Shown: piece after piece, positions 1 through 12,375 of the stretch | Layout of the letters: the number at the start of each line of letters is the position of its first letter | Numbering within the stretch: the first letter of the stretch is position 1 | Assembly: GCA_032433595.1 (NCBI GenBank) | Contig: JASWJB010000013.1 | Location: forward strand, 232,431 to 296,430 | Length of the DNA: 64,000 nt | Source of the DNA: Conoideocrella luteorostrata | Taxonomy: Eukaryota; Ascomycota; Sordariomycetes; Hypocreales; Clavicipitaceae | Direction of reading: 5' to 3' | Notes under the pieces: generated by a model | Seen by the model: the letters and a program-made list of their open reading frames with translations, nothing else | Databases searched by the model: none | What the model was told of the DNA's origin: nothing | Program-made: the position numbers and the translations under genes

Positions 1-1582
1 AAACGCGGCGCAGCCCGCGCAATTCCATCTCGACCTTGACCTTGGCTCGACCTTGTTGAAGCCGTTATCTCTGCCTTTACCCGCAGCCGAATCATGCTGT
101 TGACGTCAATTGGTCCAACCAGACTTGGCAGGCAGTTAAGGAGGTTTCATTATGCTGCAAGGCAGGGCTCATAGGTACTTGGATGTTGTACTCTATACCG
201 GTCCGTACGCGCCCTGTACATATCTCGCACGTGTCATTAGTCCGTTAATCAACAAGTCAAACCCGCTGGCGGATTTCTGTCATGTGGCAGACCGAAGCAA
301 GATACAGCATGGGGGGGGATTGAGGTGCGGCGCTGATAAGCACGTTGCCTCGGGGGCGGGAGTTGCTCCAGCCAATGCTTGTCAAGCAGGATTGATAAGA
401 AGTATTTAGTCACGCCAACTCCCCGTTGAGTCGGCCAATCAAGTCCCGTCCTCCATCTCAGCTATCGCTGTCGCATGATGATGAGGCGGGAGAGGGCCGG
501 CAACTCCGGTTTCCCGTGCCGCGGAGCGTCGGGCTTTGTTAAGCTATAATACAAAGCTGCCAGAATCCCGCTCTCCGTATATTAACTTATATTGCTGCAG
601 CACCGTGCTGTACTGTGCTATTCTGTGCTGTGCAGTCGCGTGCTACTATACGGAGTACTGCAAGCCATAACTTCAATAAAACCGTTTATTTCTCATCAAA
701 TTGTGGAGCGGTGCGTCGTTCCCGCGCGAATCGGAGAGTCGGTGGGACAACATCAATACGACACTCGCGCGGGGCGTTACTTGCGAGCCCAAACGAGAAG
801 AAGCTGCATACGCACAAACCAACATCTTGGGGGCAAAAGCAAGCCCGGGAAGAACGAAATGCCTCGAACTTGCATTTCTCTTGCCGAGCCAGGGAGCGGC
901 AGCAGATTTCGCAGACGACAAGTTCCCCGTCTACTGTGTGCTGCCTACCCTGCAAGACAATTTTGATCGCAGAGTCTCAGGTCATCCCATCAGCAGCCCT
1001 TTTTCATTACACCCATCTAACATAAACTATGAAATATGTACTGGCAAGGTTGCGACAAATTGTAACAGGCTGCTCGAGGGACATCTAACACACGATCGCG
1101 ATGCCCTTACGCGAAGTCGCTGGTTCAAATTCTTAGGACATCCACCCACTCGTCTTGCGGGAACGAAACCTCCATGGGAGTCGGAAACACTGGATTCCCG
1201 AATACGGGTGTGCTCGCCTTTTCACTCCACCTATCTAATTCATCTTCCCGTGGCACCACTTGAGTTGTGTTGCCTGGGATGAGCCTAGATATTAGAGCTA
1301 CAAGCGCCAAGTTGAAAGTCAGCAATAAAAGCTTGCTCCCATGTGGTAAATAGGCTTCAAAAATATTCGCGGGGTCTACTCAAGAAACAAAGCAATACTA
1401 ATTAGCTATCTGCTCTTCAGATGTAACAAACAAAGCAATATAAAGTCAAGAGGCTATCTCCAGAACGAGGCGAGCCGCATTCTCCTTCATCTCAATCTTT
1501 TTACATCCCACAGTGACCATTACGCGTCATCCCAGCTACCCCTCCGGCAGCATCGACAAAGGTTGATGAAATCACAACAGAT
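1..1582. other. Left-edge region without a supported gene
   Basis: No reading frame here shows a recognisable domain, a signal peptide or a convincing splice pattern. The longest, 701-1282 on the plus strand, begins at TTG and overlaps several other frames of similar length. The region holds one copy of the TACGGAGTA motif (649-657) and a short irregular run of GTGCTNT-like units (595-635). It lies past the 3' end of the cysteine-rich gene at 1583 and may contain regulatory DNA of a gene beyond the left edge, but nothing shows this directly. Confidence 0.5.
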
Positions 1583-2684
1583 TTATTCACCTTTAATAGC
1601 ACAATCAATCTTGTTGCAGCACTGGTCTCCGTTCTTCCAAATGCAGCTGTTCACGTCGTTCTTGATATCGCAAGGTATCTCGGTGAAGTCAAAGGCAACG
1701 CACATCTGAGGATCCTGCGAGTAAAATGTCATGGCGGGAATCTCAGCAGGGCAGGCAGGTCCCACGCCCGAAGTGAAGCCACCGAGACAGTACTTGCCGC
1801 AGGGCCATTTGCTGATGGAGAACTTGCCAGCGGTGCCGAAGCTAGCGGTGCGGCCGATGTGAACGCCATTTTGGGCGTTGTTGAGCCACTGATTTTTGTT
1901 GGCGCCGGTGGCGAGGTCTCCGTATGTGTCGCGGATGTATATCATGGTGGACGGGTCGACGGACTTGCCAGGAGTGCATTTCTCGTCATCGCAAAGTTGA
2001 AACTTGCCATATCGCTGGATCATGCTATCAGGGGCGGCGTAGTAGACATTGTCATTACGGAGGCCCAGTTTGTTGCCATTCTCAGCCCTGAGCATGTAGC
2101 ACTTTCCTAGAAGCTGGTTAGTATCGTTCTTGTGGCTTTCTCACTTTCTCAGCTGCACTTGATGACCACATACCAGTCTGTAGGCCAGAGTCGCAGTGGG
2201 GAGGCTTGGGCTTGGGCTTGCAAGTGCCATCATACCCTTCCTCTTGGCCGTCAGGGCAGACGCACTTTCCATCAACAAGAATCTTTCCGTTCTTGCAGAC
2301 TTCCTTGCACAGACTGCCGTCCCACTCAAAGCCATTTGCGCAACAGTGATACCCATGTTCAGGGCTACCACTCAAGTCATGGCCGTCAGCGCAACAGTCA
2401 AATGCCGTCTCGGGGCTGCCAAGAAGGCGTTGACCCTTAGCGCAGCAGGCAAAGTACTTCTGGTTCTCAGTCAAGGTAGGAGCTGTACCAGCAGCGGAGC
2501 AGCTCTTGGTTGTCCTGCACTCCAGGCCGGGATCACATTCTGGGTCATCATACTCGATGCGGTTGCCAATGATCTTGGCACCAGGGCCAACTTCAAAGGT
2601 TGGAATGTTCTTCTTGTAGTTCTTGGCCTCGAATGGTGAAGCTTGGAGAAGCATGAAGAACAAGGTGAGTGGGAGGGACTTCAT
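1583..2684 (-). CDS. Cysteine-rich secreted protein of unknown function
   Basis: Two exons on the minus strand, 2684-2174 and 2106-1583, give 344 residues. The intron has donor GTATGT, a perfect TACTAAC branch site and acceptor CTTCTAG, and the exon sum (1035) is divisible by three. The first 20 or so residues are a signal peptide (MKSLPLTLFFMLLQASPFEA). Residues about 75-130 contain a repeated cysteine module: three successive double-cysteine units (CCAKG, CCADG, CCANG), two followed by L-x-GSPE and the last by WDGSLC. A Lys-Pro stretch (KPKPKPP) follows. The C-terminal part has further cysteines (CGKYC, PCDIKND, DQCCNKIDC). A TATA box lies 131 bp upstream of the ATG. This looks like an extracellular disulphide-bonded protein, of a type often called cysteine-rich secreted protein in Hypocreales. 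Substrate and role are unknown; an effector, adhesion or wall-binding role would be speculation. Confidence 0.85.
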
Positions 2685-4497
2685 CGCAGCGGTTGTTGTC
2701 TGTGAATTTGGTTATTTGAGATACTGGGGGAAAAATGTGCAGAGTGGTTCGAATTGAGAAGTGTGTGCTTTGTTGATTGCGAAAAAGAGCGAGAAGAAGC
2801 TCGATCCTTCGAGTCTTTTATACTTTTTTCTACCTCGCAAAGTAGGAGAAGTTCACCTACAGGACTCTGCCGACAGTTAGGCATACTTTCCAAGCTCATC
2901 GTTTCTCAGGCCTCGTATCGGCCAATGCACTTGTTCTTCTGCCTCGTACGTAAGTAAAAATCTGATATATGACTCAATATGAGATAAGCGTATGTAATGT
3001 TAACCAAAATGGAAAAACAATATGCTAGCTGCAGCAGCATGTCTCATTGCTGTGGCTAGCAATGAGGAGACGATGTGCTAAGCGTTGTACAGCTGAGCTT
3101 TGATGCGCCAGTGTTGAAGCAGCACTAGCATGCCGGTCGCAACCGCCGAGAAATCCCAAACGCAGAATTGGAAGAGCTGTCAAAACAAAAACGCCCTAGA
3201 GGCGGACTGTTTAGTCGAATTGAATTCAGCTCGGGGAGCCCGACTGAGATACCATCTGGGGAAGCATATTTGTTGAGCATGATCACTTGGGTAGACCGCA
3301 GCCTGAGATTGAGTCGAATGGAACAATGGCGACAGAAGGCGATCATACATACTCCGTCGTATCGCGCTGCATGTACGGAGTAAGTTTTCTGCTGAATACT
3401 TCGTAACTACTCCGTAGGAAGCTGGAGGCTATTGTCACAGCTGCGCAATATCCTATTTGTGCCCGCACTATAGAGCCTATTATGTCGTCGGCACATGTCG
3501 GCGGCTGCCTACGAACGGATTTAAACAAGCGAATAAGGCAACTAAAAAGGAAAGACATTGCAATAACGTACCCGCATGAGCTGCACATTTGTGGCTAGAC
3601 TACGGAGTACACGAGCATTACTGCCCAATTTTCTAGGTTGATTTAAAGGCACTGGTGGGTGCGCATGGTTTGTGGCGAGCTGATACTATGTTGTCATCAA
3701 GCTATCCCGCGTCGAACCCCACGGTCAATGGCGTCGCAGGAGTTCCAGCAGAAGTCTGCATCTTGGCCGATGAGACCGTGCATAAATCACATTGATGTGT
3801 ATGGTCAGAGCAGCAGCTTAATTTCGCTCTACTGTCAAGCTGCAGGACTCTACTGGCAAGCTGCGTCCAAGTTTCGGCATCCGTGAGGGGTGCAGCTCCC
3901 GTCACCGCTGCTCATGGTCGCCGACCAGCCGAAAGTATTGATCGGAACTGTGAACGAACCCGCAAATACTCAGCTGCTCTACTTGATGTGATACCAAATC
4001 CACCAGTCCAATTTATATGCCGAAAGATGTGGCCGATGACCAATGAGGCTGATTTTTTTTTTTTTTTTTTAAACCCTCCCACACCTCCAGCGAATCAAAT
4101 CGAGCAGTGCGACCAGCCCAGTAGCAATACTCTAAACCAAAAATCATCATAAAGCTTCGTCTTTCTCATCGCTTCATCGGCGTTCTTTGGATGTGAAATA
4201 CGAGTGTGTCATCGGTCTCCTTGTCCCCAATTGGCTGCAAGCTAGGTCCCGGCATCGGTCGGCCTTGCATGGCTTTGGGAAGCATGACTGTGATTGTTGT
4301 ACTGCATTGCATATGCGAAAGGAAGAAAGCTCCATGGTCGACATAATTGGACTGAAGTATGCGGTTGGGACATTAGGCCCGTCTATTCCTTTCCATAGCT
4401 ACACATATTTCCAAAACTCCCAACTAATATTGACGCCACCGGTCAGTTCTTGCATGCGTTCCAATGGCCCCCCTCACTTGCCCCGAATCACAACACA
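2685..4497. other. Intergenic region with three TACGGAGTA-type motifs and a poly-T tract
   Basis: About 1.8 kb lies between the start of the cysteine-rich gene and the 3' end of the deaminase-like gene. It holds the cysteine-rich gene promoter (TATA at 2815-2822), three exact copies of the recurrent 9-mer (3374-3382, 3408-3416, 3601-3609) within 240 bp, and an 18-base poly-T run at 4053-4070. The small frames overlap one another and show no domains, so no gene is called. Confidence 0.5.
2815..2822 (-). promoter_or_regulatory. TATA box of the cysteine-rich secreted gene
   Basis: Read on the minus strand the sequence is TATAAAAG, 131 bp upstream of the ATG at 2684. The spacing and exact consensus fit a TATA-driven, probably inducible gene. 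Transcription start is not determined. Confidence 0.55.
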
Positions 4498-5253
4498 TCA
4501 GACCTCATCTCTAGCTGCATCCTCAATTGGTCGGCAATCCCTATTCACTCTCTCACAGCCACTCGGGCAGTCGGCGGTGACATTGAATTGCCAGCTGAAA
4601 TATGCATCCGTCTCGTTCGACAGCACCTTGCCAAGGATCATAGTCTTTGTTCGTAGGCTTGAGGTGTAACTAAACAACTCCTCGGAAGTCAGGGACATCT
4701 GTGTCCATCCACGCTCTGTCAGATGTTTAATAGAGGTCCCAAAGACCACCTCTTTGAACCCTGCCCAGCGAATTGCCGAGGCACACATAGGACACGGCTC
4801 AGCATTAGTGTACAAGGTGAGGTCTGCCCAGGCTTTCTGGATTTGGAGGGCTGACAAGTCATACGGACCATTGGGGTCTGTGAGGATGGCGGAACAGTTA
4901 TTGATGGCCGCAATTTCGCCTAATTTCACCGTGTTAGTATTCAATTGACGCTAAGTGTCATCGCAATGGAACAAAATCTTACCATGAAGGACTGGGTTTC
5001 CAGAAGCATTATCATTAGCACCAATGCAAACCAAGTCGCCAGGGCCGCTCGTGGTATGGTTCACAATGACGGATCCGAAGGCATTGTAAGGGCACGGCGT
5101 ATGATGAACCTCATATAAAGCTTCGGTAGCTTTCCGCATCCAATAATGTCGCGTATCCGCTGAGATGCCGCCACCATCCCGGGGGGGAGATTGCCCTAGC
5201 GCAATACCCATCAAGTGCGCGGGTAGAGCCGCAACAATTAAAAGAGCTCGCAT
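4498..5253 (-). CDS. Secretory cytidine/guanine deaminase-fold protein
   Basis: Two minus-strand exons, 5253-4983 and 4919-4498, encode 230 residues. The intron runs GTAAGA to ATTAG with a TACTAAC branch site. The zinc-binding core of the cytidine deaminase fold is present: H-G-E at residues 90-92, with the usual alanine replaced by glycine (PVLHGE), and E-P-C-P-M-C at 131-136 with cysteines 133 and 136. The codon for Gly91 is split by the intron. HGE rather than HAE is seen in some guanine/nucleoside deaminase-like members, so the substrate (guanine, cytosine or a nucleoside) cannot be fixed. Unusually for this fold there is a clear N-terminal signal peptide (MRALLIVAALPAHLMGIALG) and about five N-glycosylation sequons (NHT, NAS, NCS, NET, NVT). 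The inference is an extracellular or vacuolar enzyme for nucleobase salvage. It is divergent from the thioesterase gene at 5951. Confidence 0.85.
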
Positions 5254-7119
<1,866 letters not shown>

Positions 7120-7232
7120 ATGCAGCATGCACATGCACTGATAGATTTCTCACAATGACACTCACTCGGTGCCAGGTCTTATTCGACGCTATTCCATGCT
7201 ACCCATAAGACCTTGAGTTTAGATTTTTCACA

Positions 7233-7238
7233 AATAAA
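7233..7238 (+). terminator. Putative poly(A) signal of the thioesterase gene
   Basis: AATAAA occurs 114 nt after the stop codon, a normal distance for a fungal 3' UTR. Fungal poly(A) signals are loose, so this is only a plausible site. Confidence 0.4.
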
Positions 7239-8661
7239 ATCCTATTCCATGCCTCAATGTAGTTGACGGAAGATGCGAGATAGGTGCGATTCGCTGGCTA
7301 ATGGGATGGCGTGACTCCTCCTGATAAAGGATCGTTTCCTAGCCGAGCATCATTTATCGACGCACGGCGGCTCGATCGCACTCGACCTGTTAATACCGGC
7401 CGCCACAAGTGCATTCCCTGACATAGGAAATGTTGGCATCTCATCAGCCGAAGAGCATGCTCGGCGCTGGATAACTTGCTTTTACAATGACTGCCAGGCT
7501 TAGTAACTTTGGATAATTTCCTGCAGACACCACACAAGCTACCGGGGTACCGAGGTGCAATGCCCCCTGCCTCATTACCCAACGTTGTCTCTTAATTCGG
7601 TCAGGAAAATTCCATTTCCACTAATTGCGCAATCGTACACTCTCCATCGCCCATTGGAACTTCCCATCCACGCCTATCACCGTCCCGCGCAGGTACCATG
7701 CCCGTCAGCCCACCAGCCGCCGCCGCCGCATCTGGTTGCCCACCATTCAGGAACTCAAAGTGCCGGATTGGCCATGCCTCGAAACATCTCATCAGACCCT
7801 ATAGCTAGGGACGATAACTACAGAACTTTTTGTGCGGGACACCGGCGCTGCCATGCAACCCGGCGCGAATTGCGATAACCCCACAAGTCTGGTGTTCGTT
7901 CGTTCCCGAGACAGTTCTATTTTGCGATGCGAGCATTGCACCACTTCCGTTGAGGGCCGAATGAATGGGGTCTGCGCCATCTGCGCGCTTCCCCGGCCAA
8001 GTCGGCCAAGGCCAGTCAGTCCGGTCTTGGGATCAAGATTGTGCGGCACAGCAATAATTTCGATCTGCTAGATCGCCAAGACTGCAGTTGAGCCCCCAAA
8101 CACGATGGTCCGATAAGCGACCTTCATCGACGCATCCATTCTAGGGATCGCGTTAAAAAGTTCCATGAGGACGCGCGATGTCGAAGAACCTTGCCTATTT
8201 ACCATTCTTCCATCATCCATACTCGCAAGTAGCACCCGCTGCAAATCACCGGTTTTGGCCGGCGAACTAGACCATAAGTTTCGCCCGAGTGGCCGAGTCC
8301 ACCAGCGCATCCCGGCAGGTTTGCAAACAGCCGTAGCCACTATCATTTGCACAAGCCTGACCAAATATCAATAATACTTATTAAGGACCATGTAACGTTG
8401 TCCACCTGAGTGCCATCAGTCTACTGCCCGTTTCTGAACCAAGTTTCGAGCATACCCACAAAGGGGGGTCAGGGACACCACACCACAGCACGTTTTACCT
8501 CCCCACGATGCCGGCTTGTCCACATTGCTCTTTCACGCCCAGTGGATGGCACCCTCTAGTCGAACGACAGTGGGATTTGATGGTCAAGCAGAGTCCGGCA
8601 CTACAGAGAGCGAATAGATAGTTGTGTCTATCCTCTTTCCGGCTTGTTCTACAGGAGAACC

Positions 8662-8684
8662 CCCCACCGGAAACATGTGTGGGG
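8662..8684. promoter_or_regulatory. Inverted pair of CreA-type sites upstream of the chitinase
   Basis: CCCCAC at 8662-8667 and GTGGGG at 8679-8684 face each other with an 11-bp spacer, about 320 bp before the chitinase ATG. Both match the CreA/Cre1 consensus SYGGRG, one on each strand. Paired sites are generally taken as the functional form, and chitinases of many Hypocreales are glucose-repressed. Function here is inferred. Confidence 0.45.
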
Positions 8685-8929
8685 GAATTGACGATTCGGC
8701 ATGTAAGTGGAGGAATTTTCAGAATTCTCTCCGCTTAAGAGTTGCCTAATTAGGCAAGTATCTATCCGTCAGTCAGTGAGATGCTGAAGGTCGGCCGAGC
8801 TATTCTGACGATGGGTATCTAGAGATAAATAGACTGTTGATTCCCTTTGTAAAGTCGATGATACTCTGTTCATTTTGTTCTACAACATCTGAAGATCCGG
8901 CCATCTTCTTGTTACAGGTCAATCTTTTC

Positions 8930-8937
8930 TGTATATA
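8930..8937 (+). promoter_or_regulatory. TATA-like element of the chitinase gene
   Basis: TGTATATA lies about 70 bp upstream of the ATG at 9003, followed by a pyrimidine- and CA-rich leader (CTCAAGACCACCACTC). The spacing is consistent with a short 5' UTR. Confidence 0.4.
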
Positions 8938-9002
8938 CGTGCCTGGCTGTACATAGCAACACTTCTCTCAAGACCACCACTCATTTTACCGCATTCCTCA
9001 AA

Positions 9003-10043
9003 ATGTTTATTCGAAACGCACTGGTTGCCACTGGCCTCTTGGCTGCCCTCGTCCAGTCCGCTCCCTCCATGGACAAGCGAGCTTCTGGAAACAAGCTCAC
9101 CATCTACTGGGGCGCTGAGGACGACACCACGACACTCGACGACGTCTGCAATGACTCATCCTACGACATCGTCAACTTGGCCTTCCTCAGCCACTTCTTC
9201 TCCAACGGAGGCTACCCCAAGATGAGCATTGGCAACTTGGGCGGTCCTTCCCAGGCCCAGCGTAAGGCTGGTGCCACTGGTCTCCAAGATGGCAGCTCGC
9301 TGGTCAATGCCATCAAGAACTGTCAGAGTAAAGGCAAGCCCGTGATTCTCAGCATGGGTGGTGCAATAGATTACTCCGACGTCAGGCTATATAACGACGA
9401 TCAGGGTCGTCAGATTGCCGATACGGTGTGGAACTTGTTCCTCGGCGGTACCGACAAGAAGGAGCTGCGGCCATTCGGCGATGTCAAGCTCGATGGTGTC
9501 GATCTGGGTATGTTGACCAGCACAAACATTACAAGCCCCTTGAAAAGACATTCCCTCCACCCCCTGAGCAGCAAAACTAACCTGCTCGTAGATAACGAAA
9601 CCAACGACGGAACAGGCTACCTAGCCATGACCAAACGCTTCAAGTCTAATTTCGCCAAGGACTCCTCCAAGAAATACTACATCAGCGCCGCCCCGCAATG
9701 CCCTTACCCGGATCAATCCGAACCTCTCGACGTGTGCCAGCAGCTCGACTGGGTGCAAGTCCAGTTCTACAACAATGGAGACTGCAACATTGCGCAGAGC
9801 GGGTTCGCTCAGGCCGTCAAGAACTGGAGCAAGGGCATCGGCAGCGGCGTGAAGTTGTACATTGGCGCCCTGGCTAGTGGCGCGGACGGCGACGAAGGAT
9901 ATGTCAGCGCGGACACGCTGAACAAGGCCATCAACCAGGTCAAGGGGATGGGACTGCCCAACTTTGCTGGTGCTATGCTGTGGGAGGCCCAGTTGGCAGT
10001 TAAGAATGGGAATTACCAGAAGAAGATCAAGGCAAATTTGTGA
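9003..10043 (+). CDS. Class III (hevamine-like) GH18 endochitinase, secreted
   Basis: Two exons (9003-9507 and 9592-10043) encode 318 residues. Residues 1-20 form a signal peptide ending QSA, and MDKR at 23-26 is a likely Kex2 processing site. The GH18 substrate motif is SMGG (residues about 118-121), and the catalytic motif is D-G-V-D-L-D-N-E with Asp164, Asp167, Asp169 and proton donor Glu171. Q-V-Q-F-Y-N-N and MLWEAQ are typical of plant-type class III chitinases. No chitin-binding module is present. The 84-bp intron (donor GTATGT, acceptor CGTAG) splits the codon of Asp169. It has no in-frame stop and a length divisible by three, so naive ORF calling would merge it into a 346-residue protein with a broken active site. 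The upstream CreA pair suggests carbon repression. Likely roles are hydrolysis of fungal or arthropod chitin. Confidence 0.93.
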   Translation: MFIRNALVATGLLAALVQSAPSMDKRASGNKLTIYWGAEDDTTTLDDVCNDSSYDIVNLAFLSHFFSNGGYPKMSIGNLGGPSQAQRKAGATGLQDGSSLVNAIKNCQSKGKPVILSMGGAIDYSDVRLYNDDQGRQIADTVWNLFLGGTDKKELRPFGDVKLDGVDLGMLTSTNITSPLKRHSLHPLSSKTNLLVDNETNDGTGYLAMTKRFKSNFAKDSSKKYYISAAPQCPYPDQSEPLDVCQQLDWVQVQFYNNGDCNIAQSGFAQAVKNWSKGIGSGVKLYIGALASGADGDEGYVSADTLNKAINQVKGMGLPNFAGAMLWEAQLAVKNGNYQKKIKANL

Positions 10044-10821
10044 GATGTAGTTCCGTTGTTTGGGGCGGGCTCTTAATTTGTATATATTGTTTAGGTTGAA
10101 TTGCTGTAAAATATTTGTAGTTAAGTGAGCCACGTCCACTTACACTATGACCCTCAATATATCGAAAACGTTGGGTACATCGGCTCCTCTGAGTGACATG
10201 TACTGCGTATGAGGGACTAATATTCACGTTTCCTTGCTGCGTCACTAGGTTCAGGTGATAGAGTTCAATTGTCTAACCGATCCCACACACACACTTCAGA
10301 TATAACTATCAATGACTCGATTTATAAGGGCTAGAACTCCGGCTAAGCTATTTGTCTCTTTCTACCATGCCAAAATAGCTTCAGGGACGACTAGTAGAAG
10401 ATCAGAACATGATAGGTAGGGAGATAAAACAGTCTATCTCCTGGCTCTTAGGAGCCATGGAATACATAGTTCCATCATTTTTCATGAAACAAAGGTCTCC
10501 TTCATTGCATTTCACACGGTGCTTACACGCAATAAAGTCTTATGCACAGCTTTATTCTAAAAACTCAAAGAAATTCAATTCATAGCGCCGTTGCTGCATG
10601 ATGATGCATCCCCTGGCTCTTTCTTGTTACACTCTACATGAACACTACCCTGGAATTCTTCAAACGTGGCAACACAGCGGGTGTCGGTAGATATCGGTTG
10701 TTTATGTTGTAGCCAGGAATATTGCGATCCATAGCCATGTTATATGATGTTGTCGAGGGAATATGAGGTATCTAATAATTGTATAATGGTGAAGTTGGGT
10801 GTAGGTGAGAAGGATGTGCTA
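10044..10821. other. Intergenic region between convergent chitinase and IDH2 genes
   Basis: This stretch holds the two 3' UTRs. The frames running through it are short, and one on the minus strand overlaps the chitinase. A CA run (10286-10296) is the only simple sequence. No gene is called. Confidence 0.5.
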
Positions 10822-12375
10822 TTACAGCTTCTCGATAATGGCGGCAGCGTACTCGTGAGTCTTGGCCTTGCCACCCAGATCACCTGTCAAGGCCTTGCCC
10901 TCAGCCATGGTATCGAAGATGGCCTTCTCAATACGAGCAGCGTGCTCGGTGAGACCCATGTGTCGCAGCATCATAATGGAGCTGAGCAGCAGGGCAGTGG
11001 GATTGGCAAGACCCTTGCCGGCAATATCAGGAGCAGAACCATGGACAGCCTCAAAAATGGAGCACTCATCACCAATGTTGCCAGAGGGAGTAAGACCCAG
11101 GCCACCAATCAAACCAGCGCACATATCAGACAAGATGTCGCCGTAAAGGTTGGGCATAACCAAAACCTTGTCGTTGTACGGAAGAGGGTCGGTGACCATT
11201 TTCAGGCAGGTGTTATCAAGGAGCTCCTCATCGAACTCGATACCGGGAAAGTCTTTGGCAACCTCCCGGCCAACGTTGAGGAAAAGACCGTCGGACATCT
11301 TCATAATAGTAGCCTTGTGCACAACACGGACCTTGGTACGACCAACAGCCTCGGCTTGCTGAAAAGCAAATCGGAGGACGCGCTCGGAGGCCTCGCGGGT
11401 AATAAGCTTGATAGACTGAACAACGCCATCGACGACAACGTGCTCAATACCAGAGTATTCTCCCTCAGTATTCTCTCGGATTAGAACAGTGTCAACATTG
11501 TCGTAAGGGGTCTTGAAACCGGCGACTGATCGGCAAGGTCGCAGGTTGGCGAAGAGATTAAAGGTTCGGCGAAGAGTGAGGTTAAGAGAGACGTGGCCCT
11601 TGCCAACAGGTGTCTGTATATAAGAATTAGTCCGGCGTTCTCATTTGATGTTGCCAATTGAGTCAATGCATGACGCAACTTACTGCGAGGGGTCCCTTGA
11701 GCGCGACCTTGTTCTTCTTGATATTCTCAATCGCAGCGTCGGGGATGGCGGTCTTGCCGTCCTTGAGGATGGGGGTGACGTCACAGGATTCCCAAGAGAT
11801 GGGGGTCTATTCAATGTAATACCAGGTACGAATAAGCAAGGCGTAATTTACGGCAAAACATGCGCATTCTGTTTGGGCGAGGGGCTGTTACATACCTTGG
11901 CGGCGGCGAAGATGTCCTTGACGGATACGGCGATCTCGGGTCCAATACCGTCACCCTCGATCAAGCTAACCAGGAAGTTGCCCTAGGAGACGTAATTTTA
12001 GTATCGCAATTATATTTTGTACGCTATCGGGTAAGTGAATTGTTGATTTGAGTGATTTCTATTGTTGCCATTGATCCGCGACTGCGCTATCGCAATCTTG
12101 GGCTCAACCGAAACAAGCAGGTCATGGAGTAACAAGGGCGGCCAAAAAAAAGAACGTCATGTCTAAAACGTACCTTGGCATCCTTGGTTCCCTCATACTT
12201 GGCGACTCGTTCACCAGCAGTCGAGTAGCTACGCTGTTGCGATAAAACTATCAGTCAAAAAATCCAGAGTGAAGCTTCGGGGTGTCCGTACAGCAACAGC
12301 CCAAGCAGCGCGGGGAGTGGCGCGCACGCATTGCCTGGCAATGGCAGGGCGAGAGACAGCTCGGATGGCCAGCAT
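10822..12375 (-). CDS. idh2: Isocitrate dehydrogenase [NAD+] subunit 2, mitochondrial
   Basis: Five minus-strand exons (12375-12292, 12233-12174, 11982-11896, 11806-11684, 11613-10822) encode 381 residues. The sequence follows fungal IDH2 closely: an Arg-rich mitochondrial presequence ([20 protein letters not shown]), then [41 protein letters not shown] split over two exons, [15 protein letters not shown] for isocitrate binding, the NLYGDILSD acidic metal-binding motif and [13 protein letters not shown] near the NAD site. IDH2 is the catalytic partner of IDH1 in the allosteric octamer that makes 2-oxoglutarate in the TCA cycle. The first four exons are only 60-123 bp and the last is 792 bp. 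The gene is convergent with the chitinase and divergent from SEC5. All motifs look intact. Confidence 0.95.

Larger units (their letters stand above)
7120..9002. other. Intergenic region and chitinase promoter
   Basis: About 1.9 kb lies between the thioesterase stop and the chitinase ATG. The first part contains the thioesterase poly(A) signal. The last 400 bp carry an inverted pair of CreA-type sites and a TATA-like element, listed separately. Proline-rich and other small frames (for example 7555-7878 plus, 8068-8364 minus) show no domain and are not called. Confidence 0.5.

Noticed and set aside
701..1282. 193-codon plus-strand frame
   Set aside because: It starts at TTG, competes with overlapping frames, and shows no domain, signal peptide or repeat.
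7555..7878. 107-codon Pro/His-rich frame
   Set aside because: Composition follows the local CCN-rich DNA and there is no other evidence for translation.
10744..11484. 246-codon plus-strand frame
   Set aside because: It is the antisense of the last IDH2 exon, which matches a well-known enzyme over its whole length.
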